NCBI GenBank assembly: GCA_039995105.1 | Contig: CP146203.1 | Span: 62,001-126,000 of the forward strand | Origin: Jonesiaceae bacterium BS-20 | GTDB taxonomy: Bacteria > Actinomycetota > Actinomycetes > Actinomycetales > Cellulomonadaceae | Length of the DNA: 64,000 nt | Reading direction: 5' to 3' | Part shown: piece by piece, positions 17,680 to 27,172 of the stretch | Numbering within the stretch: position 1 is the first letter of the stretch | Layout of the letters: every line of letters starts with the position of its first letter | Notes under the pieces: model-generated | The model's input: only the letters and a program-made list of their open reading frames with translations | Database searches by the model: none | Told to the model about the DNA's origin: nothing | Program-made: the position numbers and the translations under genes

Positions 17680-18456
17680 TTACCCGGTGGGTCGGGAACT
17701 AACTTGACGCTTGCTAGTGCGGTACTGGAGGAACGCTACCACTGCAATGAGCAAAGCTGCTGCTCCTGTGGTGAGGCTGATAATGCCCCACCAGTTTATG
17801 GATTGCCCCGCAATATCTGTGGTGGAACTGAGACCTCCCACGAGGTCATCGCCTTCTCCGGCGTTTGCTTCCGTTTCAGCGACTCGCTCGACTAAAGCTT
17901 TCTGAAATTCATCTTGGCTTAGTGGACCGCTCAAGAATTGCAGTGCCGGAGTGTTCAATGGTGTGATGGAGTTGCCGTTGAACGCGTAGTACTCGTTGGC
18001 TTGAGGGTAGGAAACTAGGTTTTGGTCCTTGGGGAACTCGCCAAGGACAAAGGCTAACTCAGCGTCGCCATCTGCCCCCGCAAGCGCAACCTCTCCACCA
18101 TCGACCCATACTCTGGTGGTTCCGATAGGTTTATCCGCCCTGTAGATAGGAATCAGCCACTCGTCCAAGGCTGTGAGCACTTCATCGCTTTGACGGTTGT
18201 CCTGGAAATCGTTCGAAAAGAGATTAACTTGGATGGTAGAGCCAAGTGTGATCGCAGAAAAGTCTGGAGCGTCATCAAGAGGTTTTCCGTCTTCACCTTG
18301 AAAAGTCAACGATTGGAGTTGCGGCACCAATTCATGGTTAACAAACTCTAGAACCTGTGTCGGAACTGGACGTGGCAATTCAGCTGCGGAGCCAGCGGTT
18401 TGGCTGACTCCGAGAATCAAGAGCGCTGTGGCCACTGCGGCTGTTATTCTGTTCAT
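17680..18456 (-). CDS. Exported, membrane-anchored partner of the cysteine protease
   Basis: The 258-residue protein has a signal peptide (MNRITAAVATALLILGVSQT, cleavage near AGSAA), an acidic external domain of about 185 residues and one C-terminal membrane helix (WWGIISLTTGAAALLIAVVA) followed by a basic tail (YRTSKRQ). The topology is outside with a short tail inside. No family is recognised. ATG 18456 follows AGGGGGA and lies 11 bases after the stop of the protease gene, so the two form one operon. Such a partner could hold, fold or inhibit the protease at the cell surface, as dedicated inhibitors do for staphopains, but there is no sequence likeness to those inhibitors. Confidence 0.7.
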   Translation of the reverse strand: MNRITAAVATALLILGVSQTAGSAAELPRPVPTQVLEFVNHELVPQLQSLTFQGEDGKPLDDAPDFSAITLGSTIQVNLFSNDFQDNRQSDEVLTALDEWLIPIYRADKPIGTTRVWVDGGEVALAGADGDAELAFVLGEFPKDQNLVSYPQANEYYAFNGNSITPLNTPALQFLSGPLSQDEFQKALVERVAETEANAGEGDDLVGGLSSTTDIAGQSINWWGIISLTTGAAALLIAVVAFLQYRTSKRQVSSRPTG

Positions 18457-18467
18457 CAGTCTTCCCC

Positions 18468-19043
18468 CTAGAAAATGTTGTATCGGCTGTGAGTCCACGT
18501 GTGTCCGCCTCCACTCTTTAACCATGCATACGATTGGAATTTCGGGTCAGACGTTAACGGGTCAATATAGTAAATCCTCTGGCCAGTCGTGTCATATCCT
18601 CTGATGACAATCATGTGACCAACGGAACCGCTACTCCATGCCCAACGAGCCATAACTAGCCGACCCAAATCAATTTCGTTGCGGACGTTTGCGAATGACA
18701 TTATCCCTGTCACTGAACCGATACTCGAGACACCAGATTTGATGAATGTACGGCTTACGTCCAACCCAAATTGGCCTGAATTATTGGGGCAAGTAGTGCT
18801 ATTTTTGCCCCATTTATAGATTTGACACTGTGAAGCATTATTTCCGCCAGCACGCTTAATAACAGTCTTCGAAGTCGCGACCCAGCACCACAATGATTTT
18901 TCTTGCACATAGGCTGTGGCTCCATTGTTTCTGGATGCAGCTTGTGCTGAAACTGCAGAAACTACCAGCAATACCAATACGAGAGGCAGTGTCCAACGGA
19001 AATAAGGTCTGCTCCTGATGGCATATACTTCCTGATTCCTCAT
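18468..19043 (-). CDS. Secreted papain-like cysteine protease (C70/C39-like)
   Basis: This 191-residue protein has a signal peptide or signal anchor (WTLPLVLVLLVVSAVSAQA). The mature part has a Gln-x5-Cys-Trp active-site motif (QEKSLWCW, Cys at about 53), a histidine in GHMIVIRGYD (about 143) and an acidic residue in YYIDP (about 161), the catalytic set of small papain-like peptidases such as AvrRpt2-type C70. ATG 19043 follows AAGGAG by five bases. It heads a two-gene operon with a membrane-anchored partner. Two extra cysteines (QCQI, TTCPN) may form a disulfide. Likely acts outside the cell; the target is unknown. Confidence 0.75.
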   Translation of the reverse strand: MRNQEVYAIRSRPYFRWTLPLVLVLLVVSAVSAQAASRNNGATAYVQEKSLWCWVATSKTVIKRAGGNNASQCQIYKWGKNSTTCPNNSGQFGLDVSRTFIKSGVSSIGSVTGIMSFANVRNEIDLGRLVMARWAWSSGSVGHMIVIRGYDTTGQRIYYIDPLTSDPKFQSYAWLKSGGGHTWTHSRYNIF

Positions 19044-19149
19044 GGTTCTCCTTAGCATCGTTGCTCGTTAGGAAAAATGAGAGATAGATCTCATTGGTTG
19101 TCGACAGTACTATGCCCCCTGAAGGCTGTCTAGCAATCGACGTAAATTA

Positions 19150-19740
19150 CATTTATTGAGTACGTAGGAGATGCGGTGCCCCACGGACTGCGTGCGCTGC
19201 AGAAGACTACCAGCGCTGACGGACTTAGCAACTGCGTGCGGGGTTGTCCTGGGGATCGTATGTGAACAGCTGCTGGGATGCGCTCAGGTGTCACCGCCGA
19301 TGGCCTGCCGCCGTTGAGGCCTTGCGCCTTGGCCAGGGCGCAAGGCCTCAACGGGTGTCCTCACGGATCGTTGCTACTCGCGGATGTGCGAATACGCCCA
19401 TGTTAGCAACGGTGGCTTCGTCCATCGGCGTACTGGTATCTACGTCCAAGAACGGTTCTGTCAGGCTCTCTAAAAGTACGCCACGCTTGCCTGGAACAAT
19501 GATCAGTTCGACAACCATCTGCTCGGCGCCAGCGATACGATCTAGCGCACGAAGGACCATGGAGTCGCCTTCGCGTAAGTAGACCAAGCACGCTTGCCAC
19601 TGCGCGCGGTCGCAAATGCGACTTGACTCTCCGTGATCCACGAACACACGAACCACGCCAGCAGCGCGCAACCCTGACGCCTGAACGTCTGGAATTTGCT
19701 CGCGCATTGATACACGCACGTAACCAATTACGTTGCTCAC
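19150..19740 (-). pseudogene. Serine resolvase/invertase, frameshifted
   Basis: The first 130 codons (GTG 19740 to a stop at 19348) match the catalytic domain of Tn3-type resolvases: GYVRVSMREQ with the active serine near residue 11, ALDRIAGAEQMVVELI, and SLTEPFLDVDTSTPM. The frame then breaks. The C-terminal helix-turn-helix part continues in another frame (ALAKAQGLNGGRPSAVTPER, ending near 19250) and breaks again, so at least two indels are present. Several conserved positions are also changed (FAHPRVATIRED). The gene is almost certainly inactive and is a remnant of a transposon or an element invertase. A perfect inverted repeat at 19312-19353 lies inside its coding sequence. Confidence 0.75.
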
Positions 19741-19744
19741 CTGG

Positions 19745-19855
19745 TCACGCCTTGAGGTTGAAACGCATACGTGTTCGAGCTACAAGTTCGTCAGAGTCAG
19801 TAAGGCCTTTAATGTAGTCTTGGGCATCAGCTTGGGTCTCTTGAGGAACACTCAC
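19745..19855 (-). CDS. Possible 36-residue protein upstream of the resolvase remnant
   Basis: A closed frame from GTG 19855 reads MSVPQETQADAQDYIKG and ends RMRFNLKA four bases before the resolvase start. The residues look protein-like (acidic helix, basic end). No ribosome site is obvious. It could be a small antitoxin-like or coupling peptide, or a fragment. Confidence 0.3.
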   Translation of the reverse strand: MSVPQETQADAQDYIKGLTDSDELVARTRMRFNLKA

Positions 19856-20111
19856 CCGTTACTTTATTGACAGGTCCTTTTTCCGGGAGGAGATTGGATT
19901 TGTTGGCCAGCTGGTCTTGGCATGGTGTCTTTCCCCTGTCGTAGTTCATGATCCGGGGGGGGGTTGCCACCAAGACCGGTCTGGTAGCCGGTGATTGCTG
20001 ATAAGGGGCTTGGCGTGTACTTTTAACGCCTGTCGTAACGTGGTTGTGAGACTAGCTGCCGTTGGTTGGCCAACACAGATAACCCAGTACTCTGTGTGAA
20101 AGAAGACCATC

Positions 20112-20804
20112 ATGATCAGCGACGATGTAGATATTTTTCTTGGCCTTGACGTCGGGAAGACCAATCACTGGGCGTGTGCTTTGACCCGTGAAGGCAAACG
20201 TATTTGGAACAAGACCTTGCCCAACGACGAGCCCAAGCTCATGGCTCTTTACCGTGATTTACAGACCCGTGGCACGGTGTTGGTGATTGTGGATCAGCCA
20301 GCAACCATCGGGGCACTAGCTGTTGCGGTAGCCCAAAATATGGGTATTTTAGTTGCTTATTGACCTGGGCTAACCATGCGTAGGATTGCTGACATGTATC
20401 CGGGTAATGCCAAGACTGATGAGAAGGACGCGTTCATCATTGCCGATGCGGCCAGAACCTTGCCCCACACCCTACGTGGTCTGGAAGTCAGCGACGAAGA
20501 CGAGGCAACGTTGGGGATGCTGACGGGGTTTGACCTTGATTTATCCCGCCAAATCACGCAAACCGCCAACAGGATTCATGGGCTATTCACCCAGATCCAC
20601 CCAGCCTTAGAACGAGTACTTGGTCCACGATTGGACCATGAATCCATCCTCCAAGTCCTAGCAACCTGGCCTACACCAGCACTGTTACGCAAGGCAGGAC
20701 TAAACCGGGTGGATGGGAAACTCAAGAAATATGGTGCCCGGCGGCACACCGGGTGGGCCCAAGAAATCTTTGAGGCTCTCGCTCAACAAACTGTGGTGGT
20801 GAGG
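20112..20804 (+). pseudogene. IS110-family transposase, nonsense-mutated and truncated
   Basis: The frame begins at ATG 20112 with the DEDD-type RuvC-like start (FLGLDVGKTNHWACAL) typical of IS110/IS1111 transposases. A TGA at 20361 interrupts it, and the same frame resumes directly (PGLTMRRIADMYPGNAKTDEKDA), so a single nonsense change is enough. The frame is then cut at 20805 by the IS3 element, and the C-terminal transposase_20 domain (only its beginning is visible, ILQVLATWPTPALLRKAG) is lost, since the DNA beyond the IS3 element is unrelated. It is a dead remnant; the upstream 200 bases (including a G9 tract) probably belong to its left end. Confidence 0.9.
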
Positions 20805-20848
20805 TGTGTCAAATTTCTTAGACACTCATCTTCTAGATTTGTTGTTTC

Positions 20849-21723
20849 TTATGCTGCTTGCTGGTCTTGAGTTTGGATCTTTTGGACCCAGGTTTGGAAG
20901 GGTGTTTGATATCCCAAGGAAGAGTGGATCCGTTTTCTGTTGTAGAAAATCTCGATGTAATCAGCGACTGCGAAGCGTGCTCTGGCCCGGGTAGGAAAGA
21001 CCTGGTGGTGGTACATCTCGTTCTTCAATGACGAGAAGAAGCTCTCGGCGACGGAATTATCCCAGCACACACCCGTGCGCCCCATGGATTGAATGAACCC
21101 GTTCTCCTTGCAGTATTTATGAAAATCATCCGAGGTGTATTGGCTGCCTCGATCGCTATGGAATATTGCTTTTGGGGCGACTCTTCCGTGTGTTCTCGCC
21201 ATTTTCAGGGCATCAATAATTAGCGGTGTACGCACTGGTACCAATACCAAAGTCGCAGCCGTATTGGATTGTCAGCGAGCTGCCAGCCCACAACCATCCG
21301 GGCGGCTAGGTCAATAACGGTGGCCAGGTAGAGCCATCCTTGCCCTGTTCGAAGGTAGGTAATGTCGCCAACGAGGCGCTCACCGGGTAAGCCCGTATCA
21401 GGGCTGAAATCACGGCCTATGAGGTCGGGAATGTCATGATCACAGTCCCCTTGAGTCGTAGTTCGTTTCCACGCCCGAGGTTGGATAGCCACGAGGTCCT
21501 TTTCTCGCATGATCGAGGCCACCAGGCCCACTGAACAGGCAATACCTGCACTGTTGAGCTCAGCTGTAATACGCCGGCACCCATAGACTTTAAGACGATC
21601 TATAAAGATCAGTTTGATCTGGTCACCTAGATCCTTGCGCCGTGCGGCACTGGCCGTAGTGACGTCAACACGTGCACGCCAGGCATAAAAAGAGGACCGT
21701 GGAATATCAAGTTTTTGGCACAT
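20849..21723 (-). pseudogene. IS3 transposase orfB, broken by a small insertion
   Basis: The upstream part (21220-21723) has the HTH_21 and first integrase motifs (GERLVGDITYLRTGQGWLYLA). The downstream part (20849-21250) has the second and third catalytic regions (FHSDRGSQYTS and NSVAESFFSSLKNEM), so the DDE residues are split between two frames. The break lies after LADN: about 29 extra bases (roughly 21239-21270) separate DN from PVRTPLIIDAL. The insert contains a 7-bp inverted repeat (CCAATAC...GTATTGG). Apart from this the transposase would be complete, so the element is recently dead. Confidence 0.8.
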
Positions 21724-21776
21724 CCAAGCAATCGGGAAGTTGTCCTTCTCCGCTTCAATCAGGGCTGATTTCTCAT

Positions 21777-22076
21777 TCAGTCCTGCTGACGGGCGAAGAA
21801 GGCCGCTGCTTTTTTTAGGAAATCATTCTCCATCCGCAACCGACGCACTTCAACTTCCAATTCACTGAGTCGCACCCGGTCAGAAACCGATAACGGCTGA
21901 TCTACTTCCTCAACAGCGTTTTCCCGCCGATATTTACCTACCCAGTTTCCCAAAGTCCCTGGCAAGATCCCCAACTCTTGGGCGACTTCTGTGATCATTC
22001 GATCACTCATCACCACGAGTTGTACTGCTTCTGCCTTGAACTGCGGACTAAACCGCTTCTTCGATCCTGCTGCCAT
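21777..22076 (-). CDS. IS3 orfA helix-turn-helix protein
   Basis: The 99-residue DNA-binding subunit has a helix-turn-helix (MITEVAQELGILPGTLGNWV) at about residues 27-46 and a leucine-zipper-like C-terminal helix (LSELEVEVRRLRMENDFLKK). It binds the element ends and is normally fused to orfB by ribosomal frameshifting. The slippery A7 run (read on the minus strand) lies at 21810-21816 near its end, and a -1 slip leads exactly into the orfB frame. Because orfB is interrupted, only this protein and a shortened fusion can be made; either could act as a repressor of transposition. Confidence 0.88.
   Translation of the reverse strand: MAAGSKKRFSPQFKAEAVQLVVMSDRMITEVAQELGILPGTLGNWVGKYRRENAVEEVDQPLSVSDRVRLSELEVEVRRLRMENDFLKKAAAFFARQQD
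21810..21816 (-). promoter_or_regulatory. Programmed -1 frameshift site (A7)
   Basis: Seven A residues in CTAAAAAAAGC on the minus strand, at the LKK codons of orfA. Slipping back by one base enters the orfB frame, as expected for IS3-family transposase production. Confidence 0.7.
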
Positions 22077-22115
22077 GTTCTCTATCTTCTCTCATATGAA
22101 GACTGTCCAAGAACA

Positions 22116-22717
<602 letters not shown>

Positions 22718-22721
<4 letters not shown>

Positions 22722-23200
22722 CGGCCCATCCGTGTAGCCTGCTGCTCAACGCCAGCCTTTACAGCGTTAACAGTGTTTGCGGCATTGCCAGCGTTTGCAG
22801 TCTTTGCAGTATTACCGGCATGGGCTGCTTGGATGATTGCTTGGATGCGGTCAGGCTTAAATCCTGAACTGATTTCACCTTGAGCATCTTTGAGAATTGG
22901 TGCGGCCATGTACCCCTGGGCTTTGAACTCAGCGGCGATCTTGGGGTTTTCGTTCAGGTTGACTACCTCGTAGTCGATACCTGGTTGTAAGCCCTTGTTG
23001 GCAAACGCTTTTTGCGTGAGGTCGCATCCTGGGCATCCGTCAGTGGTGTAAAGAACGGGGAGTTCTTCTACTGGCTTCTTTGGCGCTGGGCGCTGGGGTA
23101 TGGCCCAGCTATGAGTCGAACAAATCGAGTTGCTCTTGGGAGCCTTGCCTAGAAGAAATTGCCTTCCTGTTCTTGAGGGTCCGTGCTGATACTCGGCCAA
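22718..23200 (-). CDS. Glutaredoxin/thioredoxin-like protein with repeat tail, probably N-terminally truncated
   Basis: A thioredoxin-fold domain begins at ELPVLYTTDGCPGCDLTQ, with a redox CPGC motif, followed by IDYEVVNLNENP and a substitute (MAAPIL) for the usual cis-proline loop. After it come seven N/K-A/T-G/A/V tripeptides encoded by 9-bp repeats. The only ATG start (23200) lies 91 bases inside the end of the DUF222 gene, in another frame, and those first 30 residues look random, so the original N-terminus is probably lost at the junction near 23105. It is coupled to the transglycosylase gene. It might catalyse disulfide exchange for secreted transfer proteins. Confidence 0.6.
22751..22813. 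repeat. Seven 9-bp units (minisatellite copy 2)
   Basis: Units gccagcctt, tacagcgtt, aacagtgtt, tgcggcatt, gccagcgtt, tgcagtctt, tgcagtatt encode, on the minus strand, NTA, KTA, NAG, NAA, NTV, NAV, KAG. The family is the same as the array at 8073-8117. Confidence 0.75.
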
Positions 23201-25193
23201 GTCGTGACTGGCTTAAGCTGGTCTGGGGCTGATCGTTGGGGCGGGGAAGAGTACTGGATCTGTTTGGCTCACCTGTGTTTTGGGCGACTTGGTCTTGTTC
23301 CTCTCGTTCTTCGAAGCTTGGAGTTTTGGGCACTGAGGTTTCACTGGGCACGCTGCTTGAGGCTGGTGGCTGATCCTGAACGATCTCGGATGCTGCCGGT
23401 GGGGCAGGTGGGGCCTGTGGAACCCGTAATGCTCGCGCTGGTGGTTGCTCAGCTGGTGGTTGCTTGCTGTCCTGCGTGGACCGGTCCCTTTCAAAAACGA
23501 TGATGTCTGGCAAGCCGAACGAGTTTTTCACCACCTCAAGTTTGCCTTCATGGATTTCGGTGTGGTGTCGTTTGCAAACCATTACCCCGTTTTCTAGGGA
23601 AGTCTCGCCTTCATCGCGTTCCCACCAATCAATATGGTGAATCTCGCATCTGCTAGGCCGTGTAGTGCAACCTCTGAATCGACAACTTCTGTCACGAGCG
23701 ATAATCGCATGGCGGTGTTCTTTGGTGTACAGCCGAGTTGTGCGGCCTAGATTTGTAGGGAGCCCGTCAGCGTCGAGCACGACTCTGGTGATCTCGCAGT
23801 CGCAAAGCAGCCGCTCAAGTTCAGATAATGGAACCGGAGTACCGTCTAGATATTCTGCCGGATCCACAGGAATTGGCGTGAGAAGTGCAGGATCAAGGAC
23901 TGGTGTAACTGTTGGATTGGGGGTTTGGGTGGTCCCGAAAGAGTGCTCGGAAACGCTGGTAGCCCCTGGGGTAGCATCAACTTCAGCATGGGTTCCATTG
24001 GCGGTGCTCACATCGGTGACGGCTGTACCAGTGGCGGCCGCGTTGGCAAGTGCTATAGCAGAGTTAGCCTCACTAGTGACGGCTGCGTCGGCGATAGCTA
24101 CGGTAGCGTTGGCCTCGCCGTTGATGATCTCATCAGTGAGGTTGTTACCAACGTTTGCCCCATTGCTAAGGTTTGAAGCGAAGTGGCCGTGTGGGTTCTT
24201 GTGTAGCTCGCGTTGAATATTGGCTAGTTTCTTGCGACGTGCTAGTTCCTTGGATGCCTGTGCAAATGTATTTTCGCTCATAACGAGGCTGACATGAGGG
24301 CGAACATTGGCGCCGGACTTCAATTTTCCAGCGTCGAGAGCTACGCTCGCCAAGTCGATCAGGGCGTCCGCACTGCGCTGGGTTAAGGATCGGTCGTCAT
24401 CTGCACTTGGGCGGTCCGACGCTGCTTCAAGCGCTTGGCGCAGAGTCTGCGCAGCGACCTTGTCGATGAACCCTTTGAAATGAGCCCCGTGAGGGGTGTA
24501 GGAAATATTGAAAAATCTCCTGCGCTTGGCCTCTTCTAACTCTGAGTCAGCGGCCAACGGATTACGCCCGTCAAGGAACTGTGCGACCAAGACGCCGTAA
24601 TCGGTTTCAGTGCGGCCTTGTGCCAATCCGGTCACGTACGCCTGTTCATCGGAGGTCAGGTCTTTGGAGCCGTTGCGTTTGCCGGTTTCTAATGCTCTTG
24701 CAAGAACCTCAACGTGTCCTGTTGAAATTGTTCCTTCATCGAGAGCCTTCTGAGCGCTTGGCACCGATGCCAAGACTTTGGCTGCCTTCAGTTCTCGGGC
24801 CGCACCACCAAAACTCTTGCCGGAATCCCGGCTGCGCTCCTCAACGAATGATTTGATCCCGGGCTTGGGGAAAAGGGAGAACATGGACTCGCCCTTGAGG
24901 AGTAACTTGGCCTTCCGCGATTGAATTGCGTTCACTAATTGATCCACCATGGCAAGCAATCGTTGATCTGCGGCCTGTTCCAGTTTAAGGCTGCTTCGCT
25001 CTTGATCAGACAGGGCCTTGGAGTCGACTCCCTTGAGAAAAGCGAACGACAATTCATGAGGAAGATCAGGATAATCGGTGCCGCTGCGCAGCGCCTGCAG
25101 GAGCTCATCCGCAAGTTGGTTCACCAGCGCAGCAGATTCAGTTTGGTCAACGGGTTCTGTGCCGGATACGGAAAATCTTGAATTACTGGTCAT
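23109..25193 (-). CDS. DUF222 (13E12 repeat) HNH endonuclease family protein
   Basis: The 694-residue protein has an N-terminal DUF222 region (about residues 30-300) and an HNH nuclease motif near residue 500: SCRFRGCTTRPSRCEIHHID, then NGVMVCKRHHTEIHEG, with paired Cys/His metal ligands. Between them lies a variable Ala/Asn/Thr-rich insert, and the tail after the nuclease is Pro/Gln-rich and disordered. This family is highly repeated in actinobacterial genomes and its role is unproven; homing or mobile nuclease activity is often suggested. The gene appears complete and marks the edge between the mobile region and the following chromosome-like genes. Its last 91 bases overlap the glutaredoxin-like frame. 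Confidence 0.9.
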   Translation of the reverse strand: MTSNSRFSVSGTEPVDQTESAALVNQLADELLQALRSGTDYPDLPHELSFAFLKGVDSKALSDQERSSLKLEQAADQRLLAMVDQLVNAIQSRKAKLLLKGESMFSLFPKPGIKSFVEERSRDSGKSFGGAARELKAAKVLASVPSAQKALDEGTISTGHVEVLARALETGKRNGSKDLTSDEQAYVTGLAQGRTETDYGVLVAQFLDGRNPLAADSELEEAKRRRFFNISYTPHGAHFKGFIDKVAAQTLRQALEAASDRPSADDDRSLTQRSADALIDLASVALDAGKLKSGANVRPHVSLVMSENTFAQASKELARRKKLANIQRELHKNPHGHFASNLSNGANVGNNLTDEIINGEANATVAIADAAVTSEANSAIALANAAATGTAVTDVSTANGTHAEVDATPGATSVSEHSFGTTQTPNPTVTPVLDPALLTPIPVDPAEYLDGTPVPLSELERLLCDCEITRVVLDADGLPTNLGRTTRLYTKEHRHAIIARDRSCRFRGCTTRPSRCEIHHIDWWERDEGETSLENGVMVCKRHHTEIHEGKLEVVKNSFGLPDIIVFERDRSTQDSKQPPAEQPPARALRVPQAPPAPPAASEIVQDQPPASSSVPSETSVPKTPSFEEREEQDQVAQNTGEPNRSSTLPRPNDQPQTSLSQSRLGRVSARTLKNRKAISSRQGSQEQLDLFDS

Positions 25194-25617
25194 GGCTGCA
25201 CCTCCAACCGGGATCTAGTCATTACCGACGTTGGTAATGAAATCGAGTTCATCGGGATGAAAAACAAGAACTATTCCTAGGAATCTTCTTATAAGTGATT
25301 TACGTGCTATTACTATTTTATAGTACAGACGTTCGGCGGGCAAGGCTTTTGGTGAGAAAGGTTTGGAAAATCTCAGAGGGGGAACTACTTAAAATTCGAT
25401 ACCTCCAAGCTATCTGGACCATCTGACACTCCTGCAAAAAAGAGTCCGCTAGGAACGGCGCTGCTAGGACTCACACTGCTGGGCGAGCATCCCTGGGCAG
25501 ACTGACTCGTTTCCTTTATTAATTAGCAATACTTGGTATCGATGCTCTTACCAATTCGGTCCGCATAGAAGCGCCCCCGAATCTTTAGGATCTGCCATCT
25601 ATCAAGGGATCAATGAC
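25194..25617. other. Divergent intergenic region
   Basis: About 420 bases between the DUF222 gene and the lipoprotein gene, which point away from each other. It is AT-rich near 25290-25330 and probably holds both promoters. A short imperfect hairpin lies at 25441-25471 (GAGTCC...GGACTC). No tRNA or small gene was found. Confidence 0.5.
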
Positions 25618-26016
25618 GTGAAAACTAGGCTTACCGCCGTTGCTTTCATAGCGGCTCTTCTTTTATCCGGATGTTTCTCTGCTACGAGCAAGGAGATTGC
25701 CAAGTTTGATCCGGAGGAGGTGCAGATGCTCAGGGACGAAGCTGAAAGTCTGGGCGTTGACGTGGACGATGAAGTATTGCTGGGGACGTTGAACTTCCGT
25801 GAGAGCTGCCGCGAGATGAAAAAAGCGTTGAAAGACCTAGCCAAGGGTGAAGACGCCGCCGGAATCGCTGACGGCCTAGTGACAATTACCGACGGGGCAG
25901 AGAAAGAGGGGCAACTGGAGATGAAGGGGACCTACCAAGAGATGATTGACCTAGTGCGCCTTGGAGATTCCACAGGTATGCAAACCTTTGTGGAAAATAG
26001 CTGCCAGAGCATGTGA
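25618..26016 (+). CDS. Small lipoprotein of unknown function
   Basis: The 132-residue protein has a lipoprotein signal (VAFIAALLLSGC, lipid-bearing cysteine at residue 19). The mature part is helical and strongly charged (DPEEVQMLRDEAESLGVDVD, EMKKALKDLAKGED). No family is recognised. GTG 25618 is the start. Its stop overlaps the start of the adaptor gene by four bases, so it is the first gene of the MacAB-like operon and may serve the same envelope function, for example as a substrate or accessory lipoprotein of that pump. It is the only intact gene of that operon. Confidence 0.7.
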   Translation: MKTRLTAVAFIAALLLSGCFSATSKEIAKFDPEEVQMLRDEAESLGVDVDDEVLLGTLNFRESCREMKKALKDLAKGEDAAGIADGLVTITDGAEKEGQLEMKGTYQEMIDLVRLGDSTGMQTFVENSCQSM

Positions 26017-27172
26017 TGAGGGGCAATCGAACCCGAAGACGGGGACCGTTCATCCTCGTAGGGCTCCTTGACGCTATAGGTGCCGGTGTTGCGGCTTATT
26101 TTCTGTTCTGGAATCCCCAATCTTCGGACACAGTAAACGCCTACAGCAACTACCAGGCCACAGAAGTCACTACGGGAGACCTTACCCAAGCGCTGAGTTT
26201 TAAGGGAACGATTCAAGGACGCAGCAAGACCTCGCAACCAGTAGCGGTCTTGGGTGTCCAGGCCGTGCTCCCGCCGGAAACGATCTACCCGGTTATGACC
26301 GCGTGGAAAGACGCGGGCACCAAAGTGACCGTCAAACTGCTCGGGCGGCCCAAAGCGGTGACCTGCCAAGATCCCGAGATCACCGGCGTCACCCCTGAAC
26401 CGGCGGCTGATACGCAGGAGGTGAGTGGGGCATCGGAAAAGCTGTTGCCGGCCCAGAACCCTGATGAACAGCAATCGGAAACCTCGGACGATCCTGCACA
26501 GGCTGAGCAAACCAACCAGCCGCCCGGTGAGGCCCAAGGCCTGCAGAGCCCAGATCCGCGGAGCCCGCGGCTCTGGTGCCCGCTTTCCGCAAATTACGAT
26601 GCCTACCTTACGGAGCCCGGTCAGGTCACCATTAGTTACACGCAGCAAGGCAAAGCAAAGACCATCAAACTGGACGGCGAAGTGGTAGCCCAGACGCCTC
26701 CGGTTGCGCAAAGCAAGAACACCGTCGCGGTGGGAGTTGTTGATCCAGCGTTGCTGCACCGGGTAATGCCTGCGTTTGAATCTAAGCAGGCCACCGGTGA
26801 AGTGCTCATCCCAAATGAGGGGCGCAAATTCGCTTGCGACCTGCTTGAATATGAGGTCAGTGCACCAGAAACTGAGCCGGCCACGCAGGTGATCTGTCAT
26901 ATCCCGGTCAACGAGAATGTGTACCACGGAACGCAGGTTACGGTGCTGGCCAAACTTGGGCAGGCTACCAACGCGACCCTCATACCCGCAACCGCCGTGC
27001 GGTCCATGACCGGTGACAAGGGTGTTGTCACGCTGGTGACTGAAGATGTCCAAGGCAACCAAACACTGACCGACCGAACGGTTGAGTTGGGCATCACCGA
27101 CGGTCTTTCCTTCGAAGTTAAGGCGGGTCTGAATCCCAAGATCAGCTTCTGGACCCGGCGACCCAGCGATGA
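26013..27172 (+). pseudogene. Membrane-fusion/adaptor protein of an ABC exporter, frameshifted near its end
   Basis: One N-terminal membrane segment (FILVGLLDAIGAGVAAYFL) is followed by an adaptor-like extracellular part with an acidic Gln/Glu/Pro-rich insert and a C-terminal barrel region (NATLIPATAVRSMTGDKGVV, then VELGITDGLSFEVKAGLNP), as in MacA-type proteins. At about 27138 one base is missing: read with an added base the frame would end NPKDQLLDPATQR and stop at 27170-27172, overlapping the next start by ATGA. Without it the frame runs on, out of phase, to 27380 inside the ATPase gene. Only the last dozen residues are affected, so the protein could be partly functional. Confidence 0.75.

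Noticed and set aside
19312-19353. A perfect 17-bp inverted repeat that looks like a terminator
   Set aside because: It lies inside the coding sequence of the frameshifted resolvase, whose C-terminal part continues through it, so it is better explained as coding DNA that happens to be palindromic.
19955-19963. A G9 tract upstream of the IS110 remnant as a phase-variable switch
   Set aside because: It is outside any coding frame I can support and the adjoining transposase is dead.
25441-25471. A tRNA-like or terminator hairpin (GAGTCC...GGACTC)
   Set aside because: The stem is only six clean pairs with no cloverleaf arms or T-run.
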